Origin: Anaerobacillus sp. CMMVII
GTDB taxonomy: Bacteria > Bacillota > Bacilli > Bacillales > Anaerobacillaceae
Direction: 5' to 3'
Assembly: GCF_025377685.1 (NCBI RefSeq)
Contig: NZ_JACEHK010000003.1
Coordinates: 62,001 to 126,000, forward strand
Length of the DNA: 64,000 nt
Part shown: positions 51,233 through 59,504 of the stretch, piece after piece
How positions within the stretch are numbered: the stretch's first letter is position 1
Layout of the letters: the number at the start of each line of letters is the position of its first letter
Program-made: the position numbers and the translations under genes
Notes under the pieces: model-generated
Databases searched by the model: none
The model's input: only the letters and a program-made list of their open reading frames with translations
Told to the model about the DNA's origin: nothing

Positions 51233-51985
51233 ATGAAGAAAATAGCTATTATTGCTTTTTTAGTGGTTGTTGGTTTGATTGTTTTCAATATATCCAGTTC
51301 ACAAGAGTCTAGTAAAGCTACACACATTTTTTATGCTCCACATCCTGATGATGAGGTTTTAACAATGGGAATGGCTATTCTTCAGCAAATGTCCGAGGGT
51401 CATGACGTTCATATTGTCCTTTTGACAAGAGGTGGAGCTTCTAAAAGAGCTAGAAGAGAAGTAAATGAAAAACTAGAAGCTGAAGGTAGAACTCCGCTCA
51501 CGGTTGAACAATTTATGGATGCACGAGAGAAGGAATTTCATTTAGCTTTAACAAAGCTAAATATTGATAAAGAAAACGTACACGTTTTTGATTATCCAGA
51601 TGCTGCGTTACAAGCAACGGATGTCAAAGAAGTTATGATCAATTTTGAAACGAAATACCCTGGTGCTTATCACCATGGGTTCACTTATTATGATCCTCAC
51701 AAAGATCACAAAGCAACTGGAGAAGCTCTAAGAGAGCTGAAGGAAGATGGTTTAGTTGAGAATGCTACCTTCTTTGTTCCGCGCTATGTTGAGTTAGAAC
51801 ACCTAGGTCAGTTAACGACCACAGAAAAAGAGTTAGAGCAGATCGTTGAAGAAGCCTTTGATGCTTATGCTGTTTGGGACCCAGAAAATGGATATTATGC
51901 TGTTGGGCGAATTTTTTCTGTACCGCAGCATTTTGAGTTAATGTTGACTGATCACAGAAATAGATTTCATGGAATTGATGAATAA
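51233..51985 (+). CDS. PIG-L/LmbE-family deacetylase, membrane-anchored
   Basis: 250 residues. N-terminal anchor or signal (about 3-20), then YAPHPDDEVLTMGMAI (metal-binding PHPDDE), LLTRGGASKRARRE, and HHGFTYYDPHKDHKATGEAL with the third metal His. The family removes N-acetyl groups from GlcNAc-containing substrates (e.g. mycothiol/bacillithiol or GPI precursors, antibiotics). An extracytoplasmic location would point to a cell-wall or glycan substrate. AAGTGAGG lies before ATG 51233. The next gene, a membrane sugar acetyltransferase, starts 24 bases later and may work on the same sugars. Confidence 0.87.
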   Translation: MKKIAIIAFLVVVGLIVFNISSSQESSKATHIFYAPHPDDEVLTMGMAILQQMSEGHDVHIVLLTRGGASKRARREVNEKLEAEGRTPLTVEQFMDAREKEFHLALTKLNIDKENVHVFDYPDAALQATDVKEVMINFETKYPGAYHHGFTYYDPHKDHKATGEALRELKEDGLVENATFFVPRYVELEHLGQLTTTEKELEQIVEEAFDAYAVWDPENGYYAVGRIFSVPQHFELMLTDHRNRFHGIDE

Positions 51986-52008
51986 ATTTAATAAAGGGAT
52001 TGTTATTT

Positions 52009-53133
52009 ATGACAGAAACTAAGACTCCCCAGAAGAAGTTGGGGCGAATTTACTCCCTAGATATCGCTCGGGGATTTATCATATTGGTCGCAATTTTCCT
52101 TGGTAACATCCCTGGTGGTAATGGAGAGTATGAATGGGCGCGGCATGCGCGTTGGGAAGGACTTCCACTGTTAGACATGCTGTTTCCAGCATTTTTAACG
52201 TTATTCGGAATTGGAATGGCGGTCGCCTACAGAAACGGGATCAAGTGGAAAAAAGTGCTTCGTCGGACGATTATTTTGTTTGCGATTGGGCTTGTCTATA
52301 ACGGATTAGTAAATTGGAGTATAGATCTAACTACATGGCGCATAACAGGAGTTTTACAGCTATATGCAATTGTGGGGCTAGTTGTTGTAATTTTGATTTG
52401 GATTAATCGTTCATGGATTTTTGCTGTATCGGTAAGTTTATTCGTGCTATTTAGTTATAGTGCTCTTCTTTCAATCATTAGTGCTTCATGCACTGGAGGG
52501 GCTCTTGTTCCAGATTGTTATTCGCTGGTAAAAATTGATTTATTGATTTTTTCAGAAAATCATCTATGGCAACAGGGAAGGCGAGGCTATGATCCTGAGG
52601 GAATCATGACCATGTTTAGTGCTATCTCTAATGTTTTATTTGGATATGCAGCAGGACGAATATTAGTTATAAAAAGAGAAACTGGTGCTACAAAGTATCT
52701 CGCTTTTCTAGCAATTGGAATTGCATCGTTAGTTCCGATCTTACTAACGTTTTCACCAATTATTAAACGAATCTGGACACCTGCATACGCTGCTTCCACT
52801 GCTGCTATTACGATATTCTTGTTTGCTTTGATTTATTTTTTAGTGGATCAATTATTTAGAGAATCACACAAACGTTTTATCGGAGTTTCGGTTCTTGAAG
52901 CACTTGGTAGAAACAGTCTTATTATTTACTTTGGAAGGGGCCTGATTTCGAGAGTATTAGCGGCAATCAATGTCCCATTCATTACGGAAGAAGTTCGTGT
53001 TAGTGATTATCTAGTAGCACTATTCACTCACTTTTCATCACATCCAAAAATTATTTATGCCATTTTCATATCCTGTTGTTGGATCTTACTAGCCATCCTC
53101 CTCCACAGAAAAAAGATTTATGTAAGAGCGTAA
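52009..53133 (+). CDS. NagX/heparan-glucosaminide acetyltransferase-like membrane protein
   Basis: 374 residues. About ten membrane segments. RIYSLDIARGFIILVAIFLG with WEGLPLLDMLFPAFLTLFGI is the opening of the DUF5009/YeiB-type acyltransferase group that includes heparan-alpha-glucosaminide N-acetyltransferase. GRNSLIIYFGRGL is the late conserved block. ATG 52009 has AAAGGG nine bases upstream. Paired with a PIG-L deacetylase; a transmembrane acetylation/deacetylation of an amino sugar is a plausible joint function, inferred only. Confidence 0.82.
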   Translation: MTETKTPQKKLGRIYSLDIARGFIILVAIFLGNIPGGNGEYEWARHARWEGLPLLDMLFPAFLTLFGIGMAVAYRNGIKWKKVLRRTIILFAIGLVYNGLVNWSIDLTTWRITGVLQLYAIVGLVVVILIWINRSWIFAVSVSLFVLFSYSALLSIISASCTGGALVPDCYSLVKIDLLIFSENHLWQQGRRGYDPEGIMTMFSAISNVLFGYAAGRILVIKRETGATKYLAFLAIGIASLVPILLTFSPIIKRIWTPAYAASTAAITIFLFALIYFLVDQLFRESHKRFIGVSVLEALGRNSLIIYFGRGLISRVLAAINVPFITEEVRVSDYLVALFTHFSSHPKIIYAIFISCCWILLAILLHRKKIYVRA

Positions 53134-53138
53134 TAGGA

Positions 53139-53325
53139 AGTGGGGTTTACCCTGTGATAAGTATTATCTTTGAAAGTTCACAATCTTTAATAAAACTAAT
53201 TGCGCAACAATATTTGGAGAAAGTCGACTTTTCAATGGGGTCCTCATCTGTAAATAGATCTCAGCGAAAGCTTTAAGGAAGAATAATCCGAGGGTAAAAG
53301 TGACCTTTCATTGGTCTAACCCATA
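53139..53325. repeat. Degenerate family B long element
   Basis: GTGGGGTTTACCCTGTGATA ... GAAAGTTCACAATC ... CTTTTCAATGGGGTC ... ATCTGTAAATAGATC ... AGTGACCTTTCATTGGTCTA. Order of parts matches the long type with many changes and one extra inner end. Confidence 0.6.
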
Positions 53326-53331
53326 TGAAAT

Positions 53332-53365
53332 AAAAAGTAACCACTCAGAAGTGGTTACTTTTTTT
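53332..53365. terminator. Terminator between convergent genes
   Basis: AAAAAGTAACCACT pairs with AGTGGTTACTTTTT across CAGA. Ends the minus-strand lipoprotein transcript and could serve the plus-strand acyltransferase. Confidence 0.85.
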
Positions 53366-53378
53366 CCCCTAATAGAGG

Positions 53379-54080
53379 TTATTCAACAATTTCGAGAACA
53401 GCTTCACCTTTATAACCGTGTTCTCCTGTTACTTCGAATGTTTCTTTAATTAGTCCTACTTCTGGTGCGAAGTATTTTCTGAAAATCGTATCTGCGTCTG
53501 CAACGTCATCAGTCACTTTTTCGATCACAAATACATTGGCAAATGTTCCAAATGGAACTGTTACAGCTTCACTATCACTAATAAGTTGCCAAGTGGCAGA
53601 ACCCTCAAGGTTAATCAGTGTATCTGGGTTTGTCATTTGCTTAAAGTCACTTAATCGATTTTTGTATGGATCGGAAGGTGCTGGTTCCTCATAGAGAAGT
53701 GTTATTTCGCTAGTTGTCCATTTATAAATTTGCGTTGTTGGATTTCCACCGAGAAAGATTGATACTTGGATATGTTGCTCATCTTTAGCGATGATTTCAT
53801 ACACGAATAGCTCTTCCTCTCCGCTTGAATAGGTCATTTTGCTACCTACCTTTGGACGATAGTCTAATAGACCACCTTTCTCTACAGTTACTACTTCAGC
53901 CTTATCTTCAGTATCTATTGGTTCTTCGTTAATTTCTTCATCTATAGCGATGGTTTCCTCTACAATTCCTTTAGTTTCTTCAAAGGTATCATAGTTCTCC
54001 TTTGAGTGTTCTATTGTTGGTGTTTTTGAACAGCCAAAAAGGAGAGATGCACTTAAAAGGATTCCAATGAATTTTTTCAT
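53379..54080 (-). CDS. Lipoprotein of unknown function
   Basis: 233 residues. Type II signal MKKFIGILLSASLLFGC with lipobox LFGC, an acidic linker (about 25-65), then a beta-rich domain: LLDYRPKVGSKMTYSSG, VPFGTFANVFVIEK, FAPEVGLIKETFE. The pattern 'PKVGS..TY..GEE...' and 'FG.F.NVF' is shared by putative Bacillus lipoproteins of unknown role. GGAAAGGAGT precedes the start. It follows the broken amidase gene by 55 bases on the same strand. Confidence 0.75.
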   Translation of the reverse strand: MKKFIGILLSASLLFGCSKTPTIEHSKENYDTFEETKGIVEETIAIDEEINEEPIDTEDKAEVVTVEKGGLLDYRPKVGSKMTYSSGEEELFVYEIIAKDEQHIQVSIFLGGNPTTQIYKWTTSEITLLYEEPAPSDPYKNRLSDFKQMTNPDTLINLEGSATWQLISDSEAVTVPFGTFANVFVIEKVTDDVADADTIFRKYFAPEVGLIKETFEVTGEHGYKGEAVLEIVE

Positions 54081-54134
54081 GTTGTATTACTCCTTTCCAA
54101 AAGACAACGCTAGTTAGGGTCTAGCTACGTTTTC

Positions 54135-56223
54135 TTACCTAATCGCATTCCTGATTTGGTTAATAGCTGGGTCCTTAACAATTCCCCCAATGACAATGAC
54201 GTCTTCAACTACGTTTTTTTCAGCATACTCCATTAGAAATAGCTCAAGAGCAGGAGACAGACTATTTCCTACAAGAATAAGTGGTGCTTTACTATGAATT
54301 GCTAACGGTGCAGAAGCAAGCGCGTCAGGGAAGTTTGTTCCGGTTGTTAGGATAATTTGATTTGAGTTCACTTCTTTGCGGAAGTGGTTTAATAACAACG
54401 AAAGAGTATCATAACGAGTTTTACCGGCATATCGTACCGCGCTTTTCTTTTGTTTATAGTTGGTAATTGTAGTTTCAACTTTATCTGACATTACTAACTG
54501 GCCACCAAGCATAATGACATCTTTGTCATTTAAAATTGGCAACGACTCAGTAGGGAAGTCATTTTTAGGGCTGAGAACAATTCCCCAATTGTTTGCTGCT
54601 GCAATTGGAGCTGCTGCAATTGCATCTGCAAAGCTTCTTCCTGATGTAACAAATACGCCACTTAGATTACCTAATCTTTCGAGAATTAAACGATTTGTAT
54701 CATATCTTGTCCGCCCACTAATTCGTTCTGTCTCAAGTCCTAGTTCAATAATTTGCTCTTCAACAATTTCTTCTATGGCTAAATGTCCACCAAGAATAAT
54801 GACTTTCTTAGCTTGAAGGCGAAGGATTTCATTTTTCGTAGCTTCGGTAAGTTCATTGGTTCTAGTAAGTAGAATTGGAGCATTGCCATAAACGGTTGCT
54901 AAAGGTCCCGCGGATAATCCATCTGCAGCATCTTGACCTGTTGCTAGAATGACTACTTTTTGATCTTTTTCTTCTGGAAAGCCGTTTGGATACAATGTCT
55001 TCGATATTTCAACAGCAGTGATATAACGAGTCTGCCCGCTTAATTTAACTGTTGAGAGATTTCTAGTGACTTTACTATTTGTTTGGTTTGTCCAGAGTAC
55101 ATCTCCAGTTAAATTGTTAACGATCCTTGCATTTGTTTTACTTTTTGCTTCGTTGTGGGCGAGATTATAATCATAAAAACTATCAATCATGTTGTTGTTG
55201 ATGATAAGGTCATATTTTTTTGTTAAAAAGTTAGACCAGACTGTCCATTTTGTGTCTAGCGAGATAATTCGTGTGTTTTTTCTTGATTTTGCAAAATTGA
55301 TTGCATCTTCTAAATTATAGAAACTTTGTAAAGTTCCATTTGTTCGGTGTTGAACTTCATGGGTAGGTTGATTGGTGAAAATCACCTTTTGTTTATCTTT
55401 ATCAAATACTGTTACTTTTGTTTTAAAGGTTTTAGCGTAATTAATGGCATCGGCTTGTTTTTGAAAAGTTCTTAACTTCTTATTTTAGCATCAAATACTT
55501 CAAAAACCTTAAAATAATTAACAATAGAATCGGCTAAGGATTGTGCTGCTTTCTGCTGAAAACTATTAGTTTTAATTAGTTTTTCTTCATCAGGGTTTGT
55601 CATAAAACCTAATTCAACAAGAATAGCTGGCATCTGGGCATTGCGGATCACATAAAAGCTTTGATCATTACGCACTTTGCGGTCAATTAGCCCTAAATCC
55701 CTGACTAAGCGCGGATGGACAAGCTCTGCAAATCTCTTATTCTCTGAGAGGTAGGTAATCTGCATGGGATCATGGGGCCATTCTGGTTTAAAATGATTTA
55801 CACCATCGTAGTAATAGGTTCAATGCCTCTTACAAACGTGCTCGTAGGGTGGGCATTATGGTGGATTGATAAAAAGACACTATTGTCATTATTCCCTTTG
55901 GCAAACCCGTTGGCAATTGCCATTCGCTTTTCGAAGTCACCACCAGCATCTGCTAAGTAGGATGCAAACGCCTTGTCGGTGCTACGTGTTAAATGAACTT
56001 GAATATCTGTTTTTTTTAGGATGTCTTGTAGTTGTAATGCGACCAATAAATTTGCGTCTTTTTCACAAAAACCTGTTCTGTTCCCTGTATAACCACAGGT
56101 GCCAGAAAATTTCCCCCCGTGTCCCGGGTCAATGACTACTATTTTTTGTGCATAACTAGTGACAGGGGAAATAAGTAGTAGAAATGCAAATAAAAATAGT
56201 ACTCTAGTAAGTTTCTTTTTCAT
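54135..56223 (-). pseudogene. LytC-type N-acetylmuramoyl-L-alanine amidase gene with two frameshifts
   Basis: Three frames form one protein. Segment 1 (56223-55798): signal peptide, then IVVIDPGHGGKFSGTCGYTG and FLSIHHNAHP, the Amidase_3 zinc site. It breaks at GIE-CCTATT, where one A is missing. Segment 2 (to 55472) continues TYYYDGVNHFKPEWP, QMPAILVELGFMTNPDE (catalytic Glu). It breaks at GCTAAAATAAG, where one A is missing. Segment 3 continues KKLRTFQKQADAINYAK, two short FxxxxDAINxAK-type repeats and three cell-wall-binding-2 repeats (VVILATGQDAADGLSAGPLA and similar) to 54135. About 695 residues if repaired. Would be a vegetative or sporulation cell-wall amidase; as written, only fragments are made. 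Confidence 0.82.
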
Positions 56224-56351
56224 TATGTACCTCCCTAGATGTGAAATCTCCCAATCTAATACTAAATTGAGAATTTACAACAATATAATTACTATCTTAA
56301 TACAAAAACACCCACGTTTCTACATTATTATGTCGAAGGAAGGATAAAGGG

Positions 56352-56467
56352 TTGGGGTCTCCCCTGTAAATAGATCTGTCTTAAAAAGTTTACTTTCCTC
56401 TATTAAAATAATTTTTTCAACTATATTTGCATCGCTTATTGGTGAAATTGAACATTTGGGTCAGACC
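56352..56467. repeat. Family B long element, degenerate
   Basis: GGGGTCTCCCCTGTAAATAG, AAGTTTACTTTC, AT-rich centre, ATTGGTGAAATTGAACATTT and GGGTCAGACC. Between the amidase gene and the acidic-protein gene. Confidence 0.7.
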
Positions 56468-56745
56468 AAATGTTTACTAGATTAATAAGGTGAGACTTCT
56501 TGATATTAATCTAAAATTTATTTTCTAGTTCAAGAAAGAAGTAGCAAAGGAGATCTAATGAACGCTGAGTGTGCTAACTATAATTGACGAGCTTCGCGAA
56601 ATCGCTTTTGTCACAACTTAATAGGATATTTTTAATGGAATTACCGATGGAAGCAGTAACTATTTAAATTTTTAAAAAAACATCCCCCTAAAAAATAAAC
56701 TACCTCGTATAGAATAGTGAAAAACAATTTAGGAGGAATTATTTC

Positions 56746-57953
56746 ATGTCAAAACATAAAATTCGTTTTAGTAAAAATGTTCGTAATGTTTTAGCGACTA
56801 GTGTGATCACAACGGCTCTAGCCTTTACTTCGGTAACTGGACAAGTTTATGCAGGTAATCAAGAGGTAGAAGTAGATGTAACAGTAGAGGAAGTAACAGA
56901 TGAGGATTCAATCTATGAAACTACTGAAGGTGAAGTAGTAGAAGTAGATGTAACTCTTGAAGTAGAAGAAGATGTTGAAGGTGAAACTCCTGCACTTCTT
57001 CCTGGCGATTTCTTGTATTTTGCTAAAAAAGTATTAGAGACTGTAAAGCTTGCATTAACGTTTGACGATGTAAAAAAAGCTGAATTACTAATTTTATTTA
57101 GCCAAGAGAGAATTAAAGAGGTAGAAGCTCTACTAGCTGAAGGAAAAGTAGATTTAGCTAGCGAAGCTCTTCAACGAGCAATTGAAAAATATGAAGAAGC
57201 ATTAGATAAATATGGTGACACAGAGGAAACAACAGAAGAGCAAGAAGGTACTGAAGAAGAGGGAACAGAAGAGTTAGACGGTAGTGAAGAGGCATTAGAA
57301 GATGAGGAAATAACTGAAGATGAAACAACAGAAGGTGAAGAAGAAGTTCTTGAAAATGATGAGGCTACAGAAGAAGAGGATCAACTAGCTTCAATTCGCG
57401 CTGAGCTTGAAGCGAAATTTTCTAAGAATATTCTTGCTCTACAAGCAGCATTAGAAAAAGTAACAAACCCTCAAGCAAAAGAGTCTCTACAAAAGAACAT
57501 CGTAAAGCACAAGAAAAGCTTGAAATGAAAGTTAATAAAAGACTAGCTAAGCTACAACTTCAAGAGGAAGAAGTTATCGAAGAAGAAGTGGCAACTGAAG
57601 AAATTGTAGAAGAAGAGTACAACCAAGAGACAGAAGAAGTTATTGAAGAAGGAACAGAGGAAGTTGCTGAAGTAGTAACAGAAGAAGATGCTGAAGTGGC
57701 AACTGTAAAAGCAGCAAAAGACGTTAAAGGAAAAGCAACAAAGGAAGTTAAAGAAAAAACAACAAAAGACGTTAAAGAAAAAGTAAACAACCAAGAAAAA
57801 GCAAACAACAAGGTCCAAGCGAAGAACCAAGACCGTGGTAACCAAGAAAAAGCCGCAGCTAAAAAGCCTGAAGTAAAGAAACAAGACACAAAGAAAGAAA
57901 ACCAAAATAAATCTCAAAATGCTAAAAAGCAAAATGAGAAAGCTGGAAAGTAA
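56746..57953 (+). pseudogene. Secreted acidic DUF5667-like protein gene with one frameshift
   Basis: AGGAGG before ATG 56746. Signal peptide (NVLATSVITTALAFTSVTGQ, VYAG), an acidic Val/Glu segment, then a DUF5667-like helical domain: LLPGDFLYFAKKVLETVKLA, QERIKEVEALLAEGKVDLAS, followed by Glu/Thr repeats. Near 57498 one base is missing: the first frame ends KHKKSLK at TGA 57528, while the other frame gives RKAQEKLEMKVNKRLAKL and continues through a Lys/Glu/Asn-rich tail to TAA 57953. About 402 residues if joined. Reading on both sides is clearly one low-complexity coding region, so a true split into two genes is unlikely. Probably a cell-surface protein of unknown role. Confidence 0.75.
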
Positions 57954-57990
57954 TATTCACATATAAAAAACTATTAGTCCAATACACATA

Positions 57991-58027
57991 AACAGCCCTG
58001 CGGAGATGATCTCTGCAGGGCTGTTTT
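57991..58027. terminator. Terminator after the acidic-protein gene
   Basis: AACAGCCCTGCGGAGAT pairs with ATCTCTGCAGGGCTGTT, followed by TTGTG. The CAGCCCTG/CAGGGCTG stem resembles the hairpins at 33.75, 37.7 and 63.1 kb. Confidence 0.85.
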
Positions 58028-58052
58028 GTGATTATTGGGGGTTATTGGACTA

Positions 58053-58096
58053 TTGGGGTCTGACCCCCAGTGCAGTAAAGCGTTAAAGCAGCTAGA
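58053..58096. repeat. Family B end
   Basis: TTGGGGTCTGACCCCCAGTG, then CAGTAAAGCGTTAAAGCAGC, one end of a compact element without its partner. Confidence 0.8.
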
Positions 58097-58101
58097 TCTA
58101 G

Positions 58102-58125
58102 AATTAATCAAACGTTTGATTAATT
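58102..58125. repeat. Family C palindrome, 24-bp perfect
   Basis: AATTAATCAAAC and its exact mirror. Lies six bases after a family B end, between convergent genes. Confidence 0.7.
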
Positions 58126-58206
58126 TTCAGGACTCGCGAAATGTGGTTTTTCTCAGGTTTGTTGATGCCTTTTATTCTCTTTTAATATGGCTCTTTTCGC
58201 AAAGTT

Positions 58207-58250
58207 TTTCACGTGTAAAAATCCCAAAAGCCGGATTTTTACACGTGAAA
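58207..58250. other. 18-bp perfect hairpin
   Basis: TTTCACGTGTAAAAATCC and its inverse around CAAAAGCC. T-rich on the left and A-rich on the right without a clean T-run. Convergent gap; may be a terminator or a separate repeat. Confidence 0.55.
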
Positions 58251-58363
58251 TTAAGATTTCACTAATTATTTAGTAAGTAGTGCTCTTTTCTTACTCAAAC
58301 TATTGGGTGATGTCTTCATCTAAGGGATTTTTCCAATTATTTAGGTTAAATAGCAACAATGTT

Positions 58364-59419
58364 TTAGAAAAGAGCCTTTAATATGAAGGTTCCGACGACT
58401 GGATTATGATCACTATGTTTGAAATCTAAATCATGGCCATTTACCTCTACAATCTCAACATTGGGAGATACTAAGAAACCATCAATAATAGAGACGAAGT
58501 TCATACCTTTTTGGTAAGGAAAGGCGTTATTTCTAACCGTTGGAATTGTGGGGTCACTTGCCCATGTAAAATTCATTGGTGTAAACTCCTCAGGAAGATC
58601 TTGTAGCCAAAAAGGTGCCTGTTCCGTCGTTTTAAACATGAGGTGATCGGTGTTTGGCAAGACATGATTCCAATCCCCACCTACAATGACGTAGTTTCCT
58701 TTTTCATATTCTTCACCAATATAAGTTTGGAGGAAGTCTAGCTGCTGTTTTCGTATGAACCCGCCTTTATCATAGGCGGAGAGATGTACATTCAGTAATA
58801 CCAATTCGCTACCACTTTGCACTGGAATTCGATTTTCAATAAAGCAACGATCTAAACCAAAGAGTTCTACTGGCCATTTTTCTTTTCCGGGTAATTGATA
58901 CCTTGAGCTAGAACTCGTATAGAATTTAGATTTTGTGACAAGTCCGGAATAAACGGAACCAATCGGTTTTTTAATCGGAATAGGGATCCATTTTACCTGA
59001 TGGTTCATACCGAAAGTTGAACTATAATTGGTTAAAAGACTAGCGAAAAATTCGTTTTGATTAATGTGAAAGCTTCTCGTTGCCTTTATATTAACTTCTT
59101 GTAGAAAGATAAAATCACTATCTTGCTTACGTAAAAATTTACCCATCTGTTCTAAATTAATCAACGTTTGTTCTTTGCTACGGGACCGAGACATCGTTCC
59201 GCCATCCATGAAAAAATCCTGGTCTTCGTCTAAACCAGCATACCCAATATTAAAAGTTGTAATGGAAAATGGGTTGTTGGTTTGCATAATAGTCCCTTGA
59301 TTATTTTCAGTTTTCAATGGAGTAATTGGGTCAGGGGTGTTATGTGTGATAGACATGACCGATAAAAAAATAACCGGGATGGAAAGAAGAGCAGACAACC
59401 CAAAGACTATTTTTACCAT
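58364..59419 (-). CDS. Membrane-anchored endonuclease/exonuclease/phosphatase-fold protein, paralogue 2
   Basis: 351 residues. Same architecture as the 48278-49339 protein: anchor (about 3-22), TFNIGYAGLDEDQDFFMDGG, IFLQEVNIKATRSFHI, LNVHLSAYDKGG, VGGDWNHVLP, FKHSDHNPVVGTF. Catalytic Glu, Asp, Asn and His all kept. Start ATG 59419 after AGGATGATT. Two near-identical genes 10 kb apart in the same orientation indicate a duplication followed by divergence; both look functional. Confidence 0.85.
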   Translation of the reverse strand: MVKIVFGLSALLSIPVIFLSVMSITHNTPDPITPLKTENNQGTIMQTNNPFSITTFNIGYAGLDEDQDFFMDGGTMSRSRSKEQTLINLEQMGKFLRKQDSDFIFLQEVNIKATRSFHINQNEFFASLLTNYSSTFGMNHQVKWIPIPIKKPIGSVYSGLVTKSKFYTSSSSRYQLPGKEKWPVELFGLDRCFIENRIPVQSGSELVLLNVHLSAYDKGGFIRKQQLDFLQTYIGEEYEKGNYVIVGGDWNHVLPNTDHLMFKTTEQAPFWLQDLPEEFTPMNFTWASDPTIPTVRNNAFPYQKGMNFVSIIDGFLVSPNVEIVEVNGHDLDFKHSDHNPVVGTFILKALF

Positions 59420-59450
59420 TCCTAAATCATCCTTTAGTTATAAAATATGG

Positions 59451-59492
59451 AAAAGAGCACCAACCATATCATACACGGTTAGTGCTCTTTTT
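59451..59492. terminator. Terminator of the PAS-GGDEF-EAL gene
   Basis: AAAAGAGCACCAACC pairs with GGTTAGTGCTCTTTT. On the minus strand it follows the stop at 59505 and precedes the paralogue 2 start. Confidence 0.85.
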
Positions 59493-59504
59493 ATGTCCCT
59501 GGCA

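Noticed and set aside
57552-57932. Long minus-strand frames opposite the Glu/Lys-rich gene, Phe/Cys-rich or Ser/Thr-rich
   Set aside because: Complement artefacts of a low-complexity GAA/AAA-rich coding region; no ribosome sites and implausible composition.
57525-57953. Separate second gene after the DUF5667-like gene
   Set aside because: Reading continues smoothly across one missing base (KAQEKLEMKVNKRL), there is no ribosome site before the inner ATG, and the composition is continuous.
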